DNA from: Bacillota bacterium
GTDB taxonomy: Bacteria; Bacillota; Clostridia; Lachnospirales; Lachnospiraceae
Direction of reading: 5' to 3'
Assembly: GCA_023663285.1 (NCBI GenBank)
Contig: JAMPHT010000005.1
Coordinates: forward strand, 1 to 64,000
DNA length: 64,000 nucleotides
Below the pieces are notes generated by a model. The model did not search any database. It was not told where the DNA came from and saw nothing but the letters and a program-made list of their open reading frames with translations. This document shows, piece after piece, positions 52,555-62,178 of this stretch (the stretch's first letter is position 1; each line of letters opens with the position of its first letter). The translations under genes were made by a program, and so were the position numbers.

Positions 52555-53050
52555 CCCTATGACGTACGGGCATCTGGATATTATACACAGGGCGGCGGAA
52601 ATGTTTGACCTGCTGATAGTCAGCGTTTTGAACAATAAAGAAAAGACACCGTTGTTTTCTGTTGAGGAACGTGTTAAGATATTAAAGGAAGCAACAAAGG
52701 ATCTGCCTAACGTGCAGATAGACAGCTTCAGCGGCCTGCTGATCGATTATGCGGTCGAAAAGGATATTCACGTGGCAGTGAGAGGATTGCGGGCAATCAC
52801 TGATTTTGAATATGAACTGCAGATTGCTCAGACCAACCGCAAATTTTCCGACGGGAAGCTGGATACCATGTTCCTGACCACCAGTCTGGAGTATGCCTAT
52901 CTCAGTTCCTCCACGGTCAGGGAAATTGCAAGCTTTGGCGGAAATATCAGCCGCTGTGTCCCTGATTTTGTGGCGGATTTGATTTATGAAAAATATCAGA
53001 TAAAAACAAGGAGTGATGCCCATGAGCAGCAGGATAGAGCAGATAATTGA
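52517..53050 (+). CDS. coaD: phosphopantetheine adenylyltransferase
   Basis: A 177-residue enzyme for the fourth step of coenzyme A synthesis (4'-phosphopantetheine + ATP to dephospho-CoA). Nucleotidyltransferase signature [16 protein letters not shown], then [19 protein letters not shown] and [20 protein letters not shown] 52517 has AAAGGA 8 bases upstream; ATG 52523 is an alternative start. It overlaps the next gene by 29 bases. Confidence 0.96.
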   Translation: MGMRKAVYPGSFDPMTYGHLDIIHRAAEMFDLLIVSVLNNKEKTPLFSVEERVKILKEATKDLPNVQIDSFSGLLIDYAVEKDIHVAVRGLRAITDFEYELQIAQTNRKFSDGKLDTMFLTTSLEYAYLSSSTVREIASFGGNISRCVPDFVADLIYEKYQIKTRSDAHEQQDRADN

Positions 53051-53624
53051 CGAGCTGGAGGAATACGTTGAGAGCTGTAAGCCCAAGTTTATGTCAAATT
53101 CGGAAATCATTGTAAATAAGGACGAGATCGATGAGCTGATTCGCGAACTGCGCATGAAAACGCCTGATGAGATCAAGCGCTATCAGAAGATCATCAGCAA
53201 CAAGGAGGCCATTCTCAATGACGCCCGTGAAAAGGCGGAGAAGCTGATCAACGACGCCACCGTTCATACCAACGAGCTGATCAGCGAGCATGAGATCATG
53301 CAGCAGGCATACGCCCAGGCCAACGTGGTGGTGAGCATGGCGTCCCAACAGGCCCAGGAAATTCTGGATAAGGCCACCATCGAGGCCAATGAGCTGCGTA
53401 TGTATGCGGCCCAGTATACGGAGGACAGGCTGGCGGACCTTGAAAATATCATTGTTTCCGCAATCAATGCCTCAAATGCCAACTATCAGAACCTCCTCGG
53501 TTCCCTGAACCAGTACAAGGATCTGATCCAGTCCAACCGCCAGGCGATGCACCCCACTGAAGAGGAATTTGAGGGCTTGAGTCTGGAGGATCCGGGAGAC
53601 GGAAGAAGCCCGGAGGTGCTTTGA
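53022..53624 (+). CDS. coiled-coil protein, ATP synthase b/V-ATPase H-like
   Basis: A 200-residue protein from ATG 53022 with AAGGAG 9 bases upstream. It is almost all helical: [19 protein letters not shown], then [38 protein letters not shown] with heptads, and an acidic tail ([15 protein letters not shown]). It resembles F0 b or V-type H subunits by coiled-coil composition only; no membrane anchor. It recurs after coaD in Clostridia, and a DivIVA-like structural role is possible. The function is unknown. Confidence 0.8.
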   Translation: MSSRIEQIIDELEEYVESCKPKFMSNSEIIVNKDEIDELIRELRMKTPDEIKRYQKIISNKEAILNDAREKAEKLINDATVHTNELISEHEIMQQAYAQANVVVSMASQQAQEILDKATIEANELRMYAAQYTEDRLADLENIIVSAINASNANYQNLLGSLNQYKDLIQSNRQAMHPTEEEFEGLSLEDPGDGRSPEVL

Positions 53625-53647
53625 CAGCAGGCTGTCAGGAAAACAAA

Positions 53648-53693
53648 GAACCGGTTTTCCAAGGATGTGTCAGTTTCCTTGAAAGCCGGTTTG
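53648..53693 (+). terminator. intrinsic terminator after the coiled-coil gene
   Basis: AACCGGTTTTCCAAGGA and TCCTTGAAAGCCGGTT form a long stem with one mismatch or bulge, followed by TGTTTGAATTT. Confidence 0.7.
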
Positions 53694-53733
53694 TTTGAAT
53701 TTAAGCGCTTGCGGGAATCAAGAAAGGATCATT

Positions 53734-55176
53734 ATGAAGTTCAGTAAATCAATATTCAGCGGGGTGTTTTTCTTCCTGACACTTATTTTTATGCCATGTA
53801 CCACTGTGGTCGTCTCTGCAGCGGAACGGCTGCAGCCTGTAGAAGGCGATCCTGTTATTGTTATCGATCCCGGCCATGGCGGGGAAAATATGGGGACCCA
53901 GGCCGGCGGCATCTGGGATGAGAAATATATGGATATGGTGACGGCACAGGCACTGTATGACGAGCTTTCCCTGTATGACAATGTGAAGGTCTATCTCACC
54001 CGCACTACCGACGTAGATATGTCCTTTCAGGAGCGGGCGGCCTTTGCCCAGAGCGTGGACGCCGACTTCCTGTTCAGCATCCACTACAATGCCTCCGAAA
54101 ATCATAATTTATTCGGTTCGGAGGTCTGGGTCCCGCTTTCGGCTCCCTTTAACAATTACGGTTATCAGATCGGCTATGAGCTTCTCACCGGTATGCAGGA
54201 AAAGGGACTGCTGGTCAGAGGGATCAAGACCCGGAAGGGCGACAGAGGAGAATATTATGCCATTATCCGCGAGACAGTGGCTCTTGACATTCCCGCCGCC
54301 ATTATTGAGCATTGTCATGTGGATGAGGACAGAGACAAAGGGTACTGCGACAGCGAGGAGGATCTGATCCAGTTCGGAAAAGATGACGCCACCGCCATAG
54401 CAAAGTATTTCGGCTTAAAGAGCAGCATATTGAATGTGGATTACTCGGAGTACCAGCTTGTTGACATAACGGACAGCGCGCCAATCGCGTCCACTCTGCG
54501 GGACGAGACGCCGCCGGATGTCTGTCAGATCGAATTTTCAGAGGCGGACTATGACGCGGGGTATCTGTCCCTTACGGTATCCGCCGCGGATTACGATTCT
54601 CCCCTTTTATATTATACATACAGCATTGACGGCGGTCAGACCTACAGTGAGCGGAAAGTATGGCCCGGCAGTGATGTGCTGGCAGGAAAATATGACGACA
54701 CCTTTACCTTGAGCCTGGCTATCCCGACGGGGACAAAGCCCTCCGTCATTGTCCGTGCCTACAATCTGTTTGACCCCTATACGGAGAGCAATCGGTATGA
54801 CAGCCCGGAGACCTTTTATTACAATGAGCTCCAGGGACCTGATGTAACGGAAGCGGAAGGAACTGCCGGGAGCGGTCCCGACGCGCCTGATCTGGGAGCG
54901 GAAGGCGGGACCGACGCCGAAACGGCAGCCGCAGCTTCCGGCGAAAACGGCGATACAGCTTTGTCCGCCCCGGATACGACAGCTGTATCCGGCAGCGCTG
55001 TCGCCGCCGACAAAGAGCCGGTGAGCTTTGTCACTTTTCTGGAAATATGCCTGGTGATCGTGATATTCCTGTTTGTCATTCTGCTGGTCTCCCAGGGTAT
55101 CGCCTACCACAACCGCAGGAAGCGCAGACGTCAAAGCAGGAATGACCTGGGAGAGAACAGGAACCAGCACAGGTAA
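53734..55176 (+). CDS. N-acetylmuramoyl-L-alanine amidase (Amidase_3) with C-terminal membrane anchor
   Basis: A 480-residue protein from ATG 53734. Signal peptide (FSGVFFFLTLIFMPCTTVVV), zinc amidase domain (about 35-230): IDPGHGGENMG, FLFSIHYNASE and the catalytic Glu in AAIIEHCHVDEDRD. It cuts the amide bond between muramic acid and the stem peptide. Then an Ig-like/beta domain (YTYSIDGGQTYSERKVWPG), an Ala/Gly/Glu-rich linker, and one C-terminal helix (LEICLVIVIFLFVILLVSQG) with a basic tail RRKRRRQSR. Signal plus C-terminal anchor is uncommon for this family and would hold it at the membrane. Its end overlaps ylbJ by 46 bases on the opposite strand. Confidence 0.88.
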   Translation: MKFSKSIFSGVFFFLTLIFMPCTTVVVSAAERLQPVEGDPVIVIDPGHGGENMGTQAGGIWDEKYMDMVTAQALYDELSLYDNVKVYLTRTTDVDMSFQERAAFAQSVDADFLFSIHYNASENHNLFGSEVWVPLSAPFNNYGYQIGYELLTGMQEKGLLVRGIKTRKGDRGEYYAIIRETVALDIPAAIIEHCHVDEDRDKGYCDSEEDLIQFGKDDATAIAKYFGLKSSILNVDYSEYQLVDITDSAPIASTLRDETPPDVCQIEFSEADYDAGYLSLTVSAADYDSPLLYYTYSIDGGQTYSERKVWPGSDVLAGKYDDTFTLSLAIPTGTKPSVIVRAYNLFDPYTESNRYDSPETFYYNELQGPDVTEAEGTAGSGPDAPDLGAEGGTDAETAAAASGENGDTALSAPDTTAVSGSAVAADKEPVSFVTFLEICLVIVIFLFVILLVSQGIAYHNRRKRRRQSRNDLGENRNQHR

Positions 55177-56102
55177 AAGCTGCCGTTTAACAGCGTCAGG
55201 ATGACCTTGTGGCGGATGTATCCGCCAAGCTCTAAGTCTGTGGCGCTGATACAGCTGTAGGTCTGGGCAATGCAGGACAGGCCGCCGAAGGACAGGGCAA
55301 GCAGGCTGTATAAGGGCAGTCCGCCTCCCAGCATGGACAGTCCCCCTGTGATCTCCAGCACCGGAGAGAGCAGCGCCGGTTCTTTGCCCAGCAAAATGTG
55401 AAAGGGAAGGTTCAGCAGATTGAACAATATCATGTAGCCGCCCAGCAGCAGAATACTGTGCAGGGAAGCTTGTACGGACTCGTTCACCGCTGTCAGCAGC
55501 TTCGGTTCCGGGGATGCTTTCGCAGTCCTGCGCCGGAGGCAGGGGCTTTCCTTAAGCAAATCCCGAAAGATGGTAAAGCGCAGGACCAGCCCGTAGAGCA
55601 GAGGAATTCCGTACATACCGAAGAGATAGGGAAAAATCAGCCGTCGGCCCAACAGGGGCAGGACAAAGCTGCAGAAATACACGGGCCCGATATTGTTACA
55701 GAAGGCCAGCAGATACTCCGCTTCCCGCCGGGTAAGCATATTTCTCTCGTAAAGCTCAGCGGTGGTCTTTGCTCCCATGGGAAAGCCGCAGAGGAATCCC
55801 AGGGCCATACAGTAGACCACATTTTTCCGCACCCGGTAAACCGTGCCAACGGCAGGATAGATCACTCCCGCCATTTTTTCCGTCAGATGCAGGCGCACCA
55901 TAATGCCGGAGAGGATCATAAAGGGCAGAAGGGCGGGAATCATTTTCCGGAACCAGAGCTCCAGCCCAAGGGAGGCATAGCTCAGGCTCAAAGAGGAATG
56001 GCGCAGGATACATACAGTGAGAATCAGGAAAATAGCAGAGAGGATTCCTGATTCGAGATTTTCCGGGCGGAGTTTTCCGGTAACAGACTTTTGGAGTTTC
56101 AT
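55131..56102 (-). CDS. ylbJ: sporulation integral membrane protein YlbJ-like
   Basis: A 323-residue protein with about eight helices. YlbJ/nucleoside-recognition family: FRKMIPALLPFMILSGIMV, MALGFLCGFPMGAKTTAELY and EAEYLLAFCNNIGPVYF. In Bacillus it is needed for spore cortex formation. It neighbours coaD in Firmicutes; here the amidase and a coiled-coil gene lie between. Transcribed opposite to its neighbours. Confidence 0.87.
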   Translation of the reverse strand: MKLQKSVTGKLRPENLESGILSAIFLILTVCILRHSSLSLSYASLGLELWFRKMIPALLPFMILSGIMVRLHLTEKMAGVIYPAVGTVYRVRKNVVYCMALGFLCGFPMGAKTTAELYERNMLTRREAEYLLAFCNNIGPVYFCSFVLPLLGRRLIFPYLFGMYGIPLLYGLVLRFTIFRDLLKESPCLRRRTAKASPEPKLLTAVNESVQASLHSILLLGGYMILFNLLNLPFHILLGKEPALLSPVLEITGGLSMLGGGLPLYSLLALSFGGLSCIAQTYSCISATDLELGGYIRHKVILTLLNGSFYLCWFLFSPRSFLL

Positions 56103-56243
56103 GCGGCGGGCTTACCTGAAAATGATTTCTTTCACAATATATGAGACAGGACCTGTGTTCAGAAGCAGTGAAGGGAATTTGTGCCTGGAGATAGAGGATT
56201 TGCGCTTAGAGCGTATGAATTTTTGAAATGAGGATCACCACAG

Positions 56244-57656
56244 ATGCGTCTCGATAAATTCTTGTGTGAAATGAATCTGGGAACCCGCAGCCAGGTGAAG
56301 GAGCTTATCCGGCGGGGAGTGGTAACGGTGAACGACGTTACGGTGAAAGCCGCCGACAGCCGGATCGATCCTAAGGTGGATCGGGTCTGCGTCCGAAAAC
56401 AGCCTGTCTGTTACCGCAAATATTATTATTATATGCTGAACAAACCGGCAGGCGTTGTGTCCGCCGTGCGGGATAAGCTGTCCGACACCGTCATGGAGCT
56501 GCTTCGGCCGGAGCACAGGCGGCCTGACCTTTTTCCCGTGGGAAGGCTGGATAAGGATACGGAAGGGTTTCTGCTGCTGACAAATGACGGGGAGCTTGCC
56601 CATCGGCTGCTGAGTCCCCAAAAGCACGTGGATAAGACCTATCGGGTCAGTATGGAACACCAGCTTTCTGCGAAAGACATACAAAGGCTGGAACAGGGCG
56701 TTGACATTGGGGAAAGCAGGCTGACACTGCCTGCAAGGGTACAGCAGACGGCGGAGAAAAAAGAGATCCTTCTCACCATTCAGGAGGGAAGGTTCCATCA
56801 GGTAAAAAGAATGCTTCTGGCTGCTGGAAACGGAGTCACCGCCTTAAAGCGGGTCTCCTTTGGGGGACTTGCTCTGGATGAAGCCCTGAAGCCGGGAGAA
56901 TACCGGGAATTGACGGAGGAAGAGGTAGAGCTTTTGATGGCGCACAGTAAGACAGAATGTAAAAGCCCGGAACATGAAATGCTGCGGGACATAGACGCGG
57001 TGATATTTGATCTGGACGGCTCTCTGGTGGACTCCATGTGGCTGTGGCGGGCCATTGATATTGAATATCTGGGAAAATTCGGTATTACTCTGCCGGAGGA
57101 TCTCCAATCCAGGATCGAGGGCATGAGCTTTCATGAAACGGCGGTTTTTTTCAAGGAGAATTTTCCCATTCCGGACCCTCTGGATGAGATCAAGGAGACC
57201 TGGAACCGGATGGCGTGGGACAAGTATGCCAATGAAGTCCCCTTAAAACCCGGCATACCGGAATTTTTAGATCATTGTTTGAAACAGGGCATCAAGCTCG
57301 GCATTGCCACCAGCAATTCCAGGGAACTGGTGACAAACGTGGTGGGCGTCCATGGACTGCAGGACTGCTTTGCCTGCATTATGAGCGGCAGCGACGTACA
57401 AAAGGGGAAACCGGCTCCGGACATTTATCTGGCGGTGGCGGAGGCTTTGGGCGTCGCACCTGAACGGTGCCTTGTCTTTGAGGACATCATTCCCGGCATT
57501 TTGGCGGGAAAGGCTGCAGGCATGAGGGTCTGTGCCGTGGAGGACGCCTATTCCGCCCACTGTCGGGATAAAAAGAAGGAACTGGCGGATTATTATATTG
57601 CAGACTATTTTGCAATTGCGTCAAAGCGCGGCAAAAAGGAGGATATTGAATCATGA
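56244..57656 (+). CDS. fusion: RsuA-family pseudouridine synthase + HAD phosphatase
   Basis: A 470-residue single frame with two enzymes. Residues 1-235: S4 domain (MRLDKFLCEMNLGTRSQVKE) and RsuA/RluB/E/F synthase with catalytic Asp in FPVGRLDKDTEGFLLLTNDG, expected to modify 16S U516 or a 23S site. Residues about 250-465: HAD subfamily IA phosphatase, nucleophile DLDGSLVDS, lysine/second motif GIATSNSREL, and metal motif VFEDIIPGILAGKAAG, like beta-phosphoglucomutase or pseudouridine-5'-phosphatase. The junction is a short charged linker (AHSKTECKSPEHEM). I see no frameshift. The SDR gene overlaps by 4 bases (ATGA). Confidence 0.88.
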   Translation: MRLDKFLCEMNLGTRSQVKELIRRGVVTVNDVTVKAADSRIDPKVDRVCVRKQPVCYRKYYYYMLNKPAGVVSAVRDKLSDTVMELLRPEHRRPDLFPVGRLDKDTEGFLLLTNDGELAHRLLSPQKHVDKTYRVSMEHQLSAKDIQRLEQGVDIGESRLTLPARVQQTAEKKEILLTIQEGRFHQVKRMLLAAGNGVTALKRVSFGGLALDEALKPGEYRELTEEEVELLMAHSKTECKSPEHEMLRDIDAVIFDLDGSLVDSMWLWRAIDIEYLGKFGITLPEDLQSRIEGMSFHETAVFFKENFPIPDPLDEIKETWNRMAWDKYANEVPLKPGIPEFLDHCLKQGIKLGIATSNSRELVTNVVGVHGLQDCFACIMSGSDVQKGKPAPDIYLAVAEALGVAPERCLVFEDIIPGILAGKAAGMRVCAVEDAYSAHCRDKKKELADYYIADYFAIASKRGKKEDIES

Positions 57657-58420
57657 ATATTATCATCATCACGGGAGCGTCATCGGGAATCGGCATGGAA
57701 TTTGCCTTAAAAATGGATTCCGCTTTTCATAACATAGATGAGTTCTGGCTGGTTGCCAGAAGAGAGGATAAGCTGCAGGAAACGGCAAAGCGTTTGAATC
57801 ACAAAACAAGGCTGTTTGCTATGGATATAACCGACAGTACAAAGCTGGATATCCTGGAGGATACGGTCATCGAGCAGAATGCCGCTGTGCGGATGCTGAT
57901 CAACTGTGCGGGCTATGGTCTGCTGGGCGCTTTCAGCGATCAGGATATGGATGGGGCGCTGGGCATGATACGCTTGAACTGCCTGGCCCTGACGGAGCTG
58001 ACCCATCGTATGATCCCCTATATGCGAAAGAACAGCCGCATCATCCAGCTGGCCTCCTGCGCCGCATTTGTTCCACAGCCGGATTTTGCCGTATACGCTG
58101 CCAGCAAGTCCTATGTGTTAAGCTTTTCCAGAGCTCTGAGACGGGAGTTGATACCTTTCGGTATCTGGGTCACCAGCGTGTGTCCCGGCCCGGTGGACAC
58201 CCCCTTTTTTGACATTGCCGAGCAGGGCGGATCCACCCTTGCCATCAAAAAGCTTGTGATGGTAAGCCCGAAGGGAGTGGTAGAGCAGGCGCTGCGGGAT
58301 TCTTATTACCGGCGGGAGCTGTCCGTGTACAGTATTCCCATCAAGGCCATGGAGCTTTTGACCAAGGCGTTGCCACACAAGCTTATTTTAGATGTTTTGG
58401 AGCTGATGAAGAAAGGATGA
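57653..58420 (+). CDS. short-chain dehydrogenase/reductase
   Basis: A 255-residue Rossmann enzyme. NAD(P) motif TGASSGIGMEFAL, NCAGYGLLGAF, catalytic Ser in IQLASCAAF and YxxxK in VYAASKSYVLSFSRAL. It resembles DltE/YqjQ-type short-chain reductases of unknown substrate. It overlaps the fusion gene by 4 bases and is followed by a membrane protein 4 bases later; the three form an operon. Confidence 0.88.
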   Translation: MNIIIITGASSGIGMEFALKMDSAFHNIDEFWLVARREDKLQETAKRLNHKTRLFAMDITDSTKLDILEDTVIEQNAAVRMLINCAGYGLLGAFSDQDMDGALGMIRLNCLALTELTHRMIPYMRKNSRIIQLASCAAFVPQPDFAVYAASKSYVLSFSRALRRELIPFGIWVTSVCPGPVDTPFFDIAEQGGSTLAIKKLVMVSPKGVVEQALRDSYYRRELSVYSIPIKAMELLTKALPHKLILDVLELMKKG

Positions 58421-58424
58421 ACCC

Positions 58425-59009
58425 ATGCAGATAAAGCGTCTGTTTTCCACCTCTTCTGCAAAAGGAACGGAAAATTACCTGAACACACAGAAAAAATATG
58501 AAATCATACGCACCCTGCTGTATTTTGGCGTCTCCGCCGCCCTCTTTATCGCCGGGTATATTCAGACCGAAAGCCGCCTGAACCTGTTGACAGTGGCGGC
58601 GGTCTTAGGCTGCCTGCCTGCCAGCAAAAGCGCGGTAAGCGCCATTATGTTCCTGCGTTTTAAAAGCTGCGCTCCCAAGCAGGCGGAGGAGATAAAGACC
58701 CACAGCGACGGTCTGGCAGTGCTGTTTGACTGTGTGTTTACCTCCTATAAGAAGAATTTCAGAGTCAGCCACCTGGCAGTCAGAGGCAACACAGTCTGCG
58801 GATTTGCAGAAGATAAGGATTTTCCTGAAAATGATTTTTACACACACATCAATAATATTTTAAAGCTGGACGGCCATAAAGAAACCACGGTAAAAATATT
58901 TGTCAGCCTTCCCAAATACCTGGAGCGTCTGGATCAGATGAAAGGGCTGGGAGAGGAGCCCGCAAGGACCCAGGCAGTTCTGGAGACCTTAAAAAGCGTT
59001 ATGTTGTAA
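58425..59009 (+). CDS. conserved hypothetical membrane protein
   Basis: A 194-residue protein with a basic N-terminus, two membrane helices (IIRTLLYFGVSAALFIAGY, NLLTVAAVLGCLPASKSAVS), then a soluble domain of about 120 residues (GLAVLFDCVFTSYKKNFRVS, ETTVKIFVSLPKYLERLDQM). I recognise no family. It is in the operon with the SDR and, 26 bases downstream, the RluA-type synthase. Confidence 0.75.
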   Translation: MQIKRLFSTSSAKGTENYLNTQKKYEIIRTLLYFGVSAALFIAGYIQTESRLNLLTVAAVLGCLPASKSAVSAIMFLRFKSCAPKQAEEIKTHSDGLAVLFDCVFTSYKKNFRVSHLAVRGNTVCGFAEDKDFPENDFYTHINNILKLDGHKETTVKIFVSLPKYLERLDQMKGLGEEPARTQAVLETLKSVML

Positions 59010-59035
59010 AAAGCGGACAGACAGGAGTGATTTCA

Positions 59036-60106
59036 ATGCAATCTGTAACGATTGGAAAGAATCAGGCAGGACAGCGTCTGGATAAGTTCCTGCGCAAGCT
59101 TATGCCAGAGGCCGGAACCGGTTTCCTGTATAAGATGCTTCGGAAAAAGAATATCACCCTGAATGGGAAACGGGCGGAAGGCTCTGAAATGCTGGCCCTG
59201 GGGGATACGGTCTCCCTTTTCTTCTCCCCGGAGACCTTTACAAAAATGACGGGAGGCGCTGCAGTGCCAAAGCCCGGCAGAAATGACCCGTCGGAGTATC
59301 TGCAGGCATACCGCAGTCTGTCCGGCGCAGGCATCCTGGTCCTCTATGAGGACAGCCATATACTGGCGGTGGATAAACCGGTGGGGATCCTTTCCCAAAA
59401 GGCGGAAGAAGGGGATATGAGCCTGAACGAGTGGCTGATCGGATATCTTCTGGAGGAAGCAGCTTTTCCCCCGGAGGAGCTGCGGACCTTCCGGCCTTCA
59501 GTCTGCAACAGGCTTGACCGGAATACAAGCGGCATCGTGCTGTGCGGGAAATCCCTTGCGGGCTCACAGTATTTAAGCAGTCATATAAAAGACAGAAGCA
59601 TCCGGAAGCTTTACCGGACGATCTGTGTGGGAGAACTTACGGAGGAAGCTGCCCTGCGGGGATGCCTCAAAAAGGACAGCCGGAAAAACAGGGTGACTGT
59701 AGAATCAATTCGGATACGGAACCGAAGCGGGCAGGAGAGCGAGAGGGATCCGGATACGCCGGCGGCAGAGGGATCCGAGGGCGGTCAGAACCACATTGAG
59801 ACAGTCATACGACCCCTGTCCACGGCAAAAGGCTACACTCTGCTGGAGGTGGAGCTGATCACCGGAAAGTCCCATCAGATCCGGGCCCATCTGGCAAGCA
59901 TCGGACATCCGCTGATCGGAGATCGCAAATACGGAGATGAGAAAGTAAACCGGCTTCTGAAGGAAAAATTCGGGCTGACGTCACAGCTTCTCCACGCTTA
60001 CCGGACATATCTTCCGGCTTTTGAGGGGGATGGCGGCGAAGGAATAACAATATGCGCTCCCTGCCCGGAGAACTTTCAAAGAATTATGGAAGGGCTGCAT
60101 CTATAA
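59036..60106 (+). CDS. RluA-family pseudouridine synthase
   Basis: A 356-residue protein from ATG 59036 (AGGAGTG 6-7 bases upstream). S4 domain (QRLDKFLRKLMP, RKKNITLNGKR), then synthase core LAVDKPVGILSQK, the catalytic Asp in VCNRLDRNTSGIVLCGKS and the C-terminal GKSHQIRAHLASIGHPLIGD. Between them a Ser/Glu/Gly-rich insertion (QESERDPDTPAAEGSEGG) is unusual. Likely RluC/D-like, modifying 23S rRNA; the exact site cannot be told. Confidence 0.92.
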   Translation: MQSVTIGKNQAGQRLDKFLRKLMPEAGTGFLYKMLRKKNITLNGKRAEGSEMLALGDTVSLFFSPETFTKMTGGAAVPKPGRNDPSEYLQAYRSLSGAGILVLYEDSHILAVDKPVGILSQKAEEGDMSLNEWLIGYLLEEAAFPPEELRTFRPSVCNRLDRNTSGIVLCGKSLAGSQYLSSHIKDRSIRKLYRTICVGELTEEAALRGCLKKDSRKNRVTVESIRIRNRSGQESERDPDTPAAEGSEGGQNHIETVIRPLSTAKGYTLLEVELITGKSHQIRAHLASIGHPLIGDRKYGDEKVNRLLKEKFGLTSQLLHAYRTYLPAFEGDGGEGITICAPCPENFQRIMEGLHL

Positions 60107-60187
60107 TTGTTTTCGGCGGAAGATGTGACAGCGAATCGTTTTGCATCCGCCCGCTCTTAGCAGCCGGAAAGGATAGGAGAATGTACA

Positions 60188-60733
60188 ATGGCCACATGGA
60201 ATTCCAGGGGCTTAAGAGGCTCAACGCTGGAGGATATGATAAACCGCACAAATGAAAAATATGCCGAAGCAGGTCTTGCACTGATCCAAAAGGTGCCGAC
60301 GCCTATCACCCCTATCCGGATGGATAAGGAGCATCACCAGATCACTCTTGCTTATTTCGAGCAGAAAAGTACCGTGGACTATATCGGCGCCGTACAGGGC
60401 ATTCCCGTATGCTTTGACGCCAAGGAATGTGCCGTGGATACCTTTGCCCTGCAGAACATCCATCCCCATCAGGTGGAGTTCATGAAACGTTTTGAAAAGC
60501 AGGGCGGCGTGGCTTTTTTTCTGATCTACTACACCCACAAGGACGTCCTGTTTTATCTGGCCCTGGAAATGCTCCTCTTTTTCTGGGATCGGGCGAAAGA
60601 GGGCGGCAGGAAAAGCTTCCGCTTCGAGGAATTGAATCCCGCCTACATCCTGCCGAAGAAGCATGGGATCCTGGTGCCTTACCTGGATATTTTACAGCAG
60701 GATCTGGAGGATCGGGGTATGGCGGAGACTTGA
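60188..60733 (+). CDS. recU: Holliday junction resolvase RecU
   Basis: A 181-residue Gram-positive resolvase. N-terminal WNSRGLRGSTLEDMINRTNE and ALIQKVPTPITPI, then nuclease core STVDYIGAVQGIPVCFDAKE, with Asp, D(E)-x-K ligands; the usual EAK is DAK here. IHPHQVEFMKRF and GGVAFFLIYY complete the family pattern. Length is slightly under the Bacillus 206. It acts with RuvAB (30347-31953). Confidence 0.94.
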   Translation: MATWNSRGLRGSTLEDMINRTNEKYAEAGLALIQKVPTPITPIRMDKEHHQITLAYFEQKSTVDYIGAVQGIPVCFDAKECAVDTFALQNIHPHQVEFMKRFEKQGGVAFFLIYYTHKDVLFYLALEMLLFFWDRAKEGGRKSFRFEELNPAYILPKKHGILVPYLDILQQDLEDRGMAET

Positions 60734-60805
60734 GCGTTTCGGTTTAGGGAAAAAAGAAGCTTCACAATCACCTGGACGTCAAGGCATAAAGGCAAGGAGA
60801 AGGAT

Positions 60806-62119
60806 ATGAAGGATATGGAAAAAAAGAAAGCAGGGAAGCAGAGAACGGTTTTCCTAACATTGCTGCTCGTTCTGTCCCTTTTGGGGTCCGGCTGCGGAGA
60901 CGGAAAAACGGGGAATCCGTCACATCCATCTCAGACGGGCACCACATCAAAAACCGGCAGCTTAAGTTACGGATATTTTTACGGGGAGGACGGGGACGGG
61001 ATCTCAGTAAGCTCAACGGAGCGTTTTATGTACTCCGACTGGGAGCCGGTGGAATTTGATTATATCTGTATGGAGCCAACCTGCAGCCATCGGGGCGGGA
61101 CCTGCAGTGCCCGCACGATTTCAGGCACAGGGGATGAGAAGAAGGATTTCAGCTTTATTTTTAAGGATCGGCTGATCATTCTGCACGGATATTCTCAGCT
61201 GGTGGATAACGAGTCCTCGGAATCGGTCTGGGATCACAGCACTGTGTATCAGACAGATGTTTATGAAGCGGACCCGGATGGGCGCGGCAGGCGGAAGGTG
61301 GCGACCTTTTCGGGGATGATAAGCAGTCCCATCATCACCCATGCCGCAGTTTTAGTTGACGGAAAGCTTTATTTCGGCGGGCCCACTGAGGTGCGGGACA
61401 GGACCGAGCAGAATCCTGGGAGCGGAGCCATGACCACCCGGTCATGGGTCAGTGACGCCGTTTATTGTCTCGATCTCAACGATTATACGATTGAAACCTT
61501 TGCGGATAAAGAGAACTGGGAAGGGATGGCGCAGTATCAGGTCTATGAGTATGACGGCATGATCTATGGGATCATGAGTGATTTTTCAAAGGACCGCGCC
61601 GTTTGGTACCGGATCGACCCTGAAGCAGGCAGCTGTGATGAGATCCTGCGTTTTGATTCCAATGTGGCAAGCTTTATGGGAGCTATCGGGGATACCATAT
61701 ATTACAGATATGATGCTTCCGGGAAAACGCTCTACGCCAGGGACATTTCGGCAGATGCCGAAGAGCGGGAGATCATGACGGCGGCAGGGGAGGACATGAC
61801 GGCGGTTGTGTTTGTTTTGGACGGTCAGATCCTGTTCATGACGGACTGCCGTATGGAAGAGAAGGATCCTATGACGGAGTATGCGGTGCTTGATCCGGGG
61901 GGAAAGGTCCTTGATACCTTTCGGTATAACGACTACATCACTTTCCTTGACGTAGTGGGAGATAAACTTATTTTTTACAGGACATACGCAGGCTGCGATG
62001 AATGGTGGGCGGATAAGGAGGATCTCCCGGACCTGACGGAAAAGAGCGAGCCGATTGGACCCTTTTTCGGAACGATGTTAGATAGTGTGAGAAGAACAGT
62101 GCTTTTTATCCGGGTTTGA
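60806..62119 (+). CDS. secreted lipoprotein, beta-rich, unknown function
   Basis: A 437-residue lipoprotein: signal with basic KKKAGKQR and lipobox LGSGC, Cys near residue 30. The mature part is beta-rich with propeller-like strands (YFYGEDGDGISVSSTERF, LVDGKLYFGGPTEV, QILFMTDCRM) and CMEPTCSHRGGTC. It resembles DUF5050-like repeats. The ABC transporter begins within its last 4 bases (ATG 62116 alternative) or 60 bases later, so it may be an accessory of that transporter or a sensor. Confidence 0.75.
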   Translation: MKDMEKKKAGKQRTVFLTLLLVLSLLGSGCGDGKTGNPSHPSQTGTTSKTGSLSYGYFYGEDGDGISVSSTERFMYSDWEPVEFDYICMEPTCSHRGGTCSARTISGTGDEKKDFSFIFKDRLIILHGYSQLVDNESSESVWDHSTVYQTDVYEADPDGRGRRKVATFSGMISSPIITHAAVLVDGKLYFGGPTEVRDRTEQNPGSGAMTTRSWVSDAVYCLDLNDYTIETFADKENWEGMAQYQVYEYDGMIYGIMSDFSKDRAVWYRIDPEAGSCDEILRFDSNVASFMGAIGDTIYYRYDASGKTLYARDISADAEEREIMTAAGEDMTAVVFVLDGQILFMTDCRMEEKDPMTEYAVLDPGGKVLDTFRYNDYITFLDVVGDKLIFYRTYAGCDEWWADKEDLPDLTEKSEPIGPFFGTMLDSVRRTVLFIRV

Positions 62120-62178
62120 GATTCTGCGGAGTAGGAATCATGAAGATGGATGCAGCGGCAGGGGAGGAGGAACAGAAT

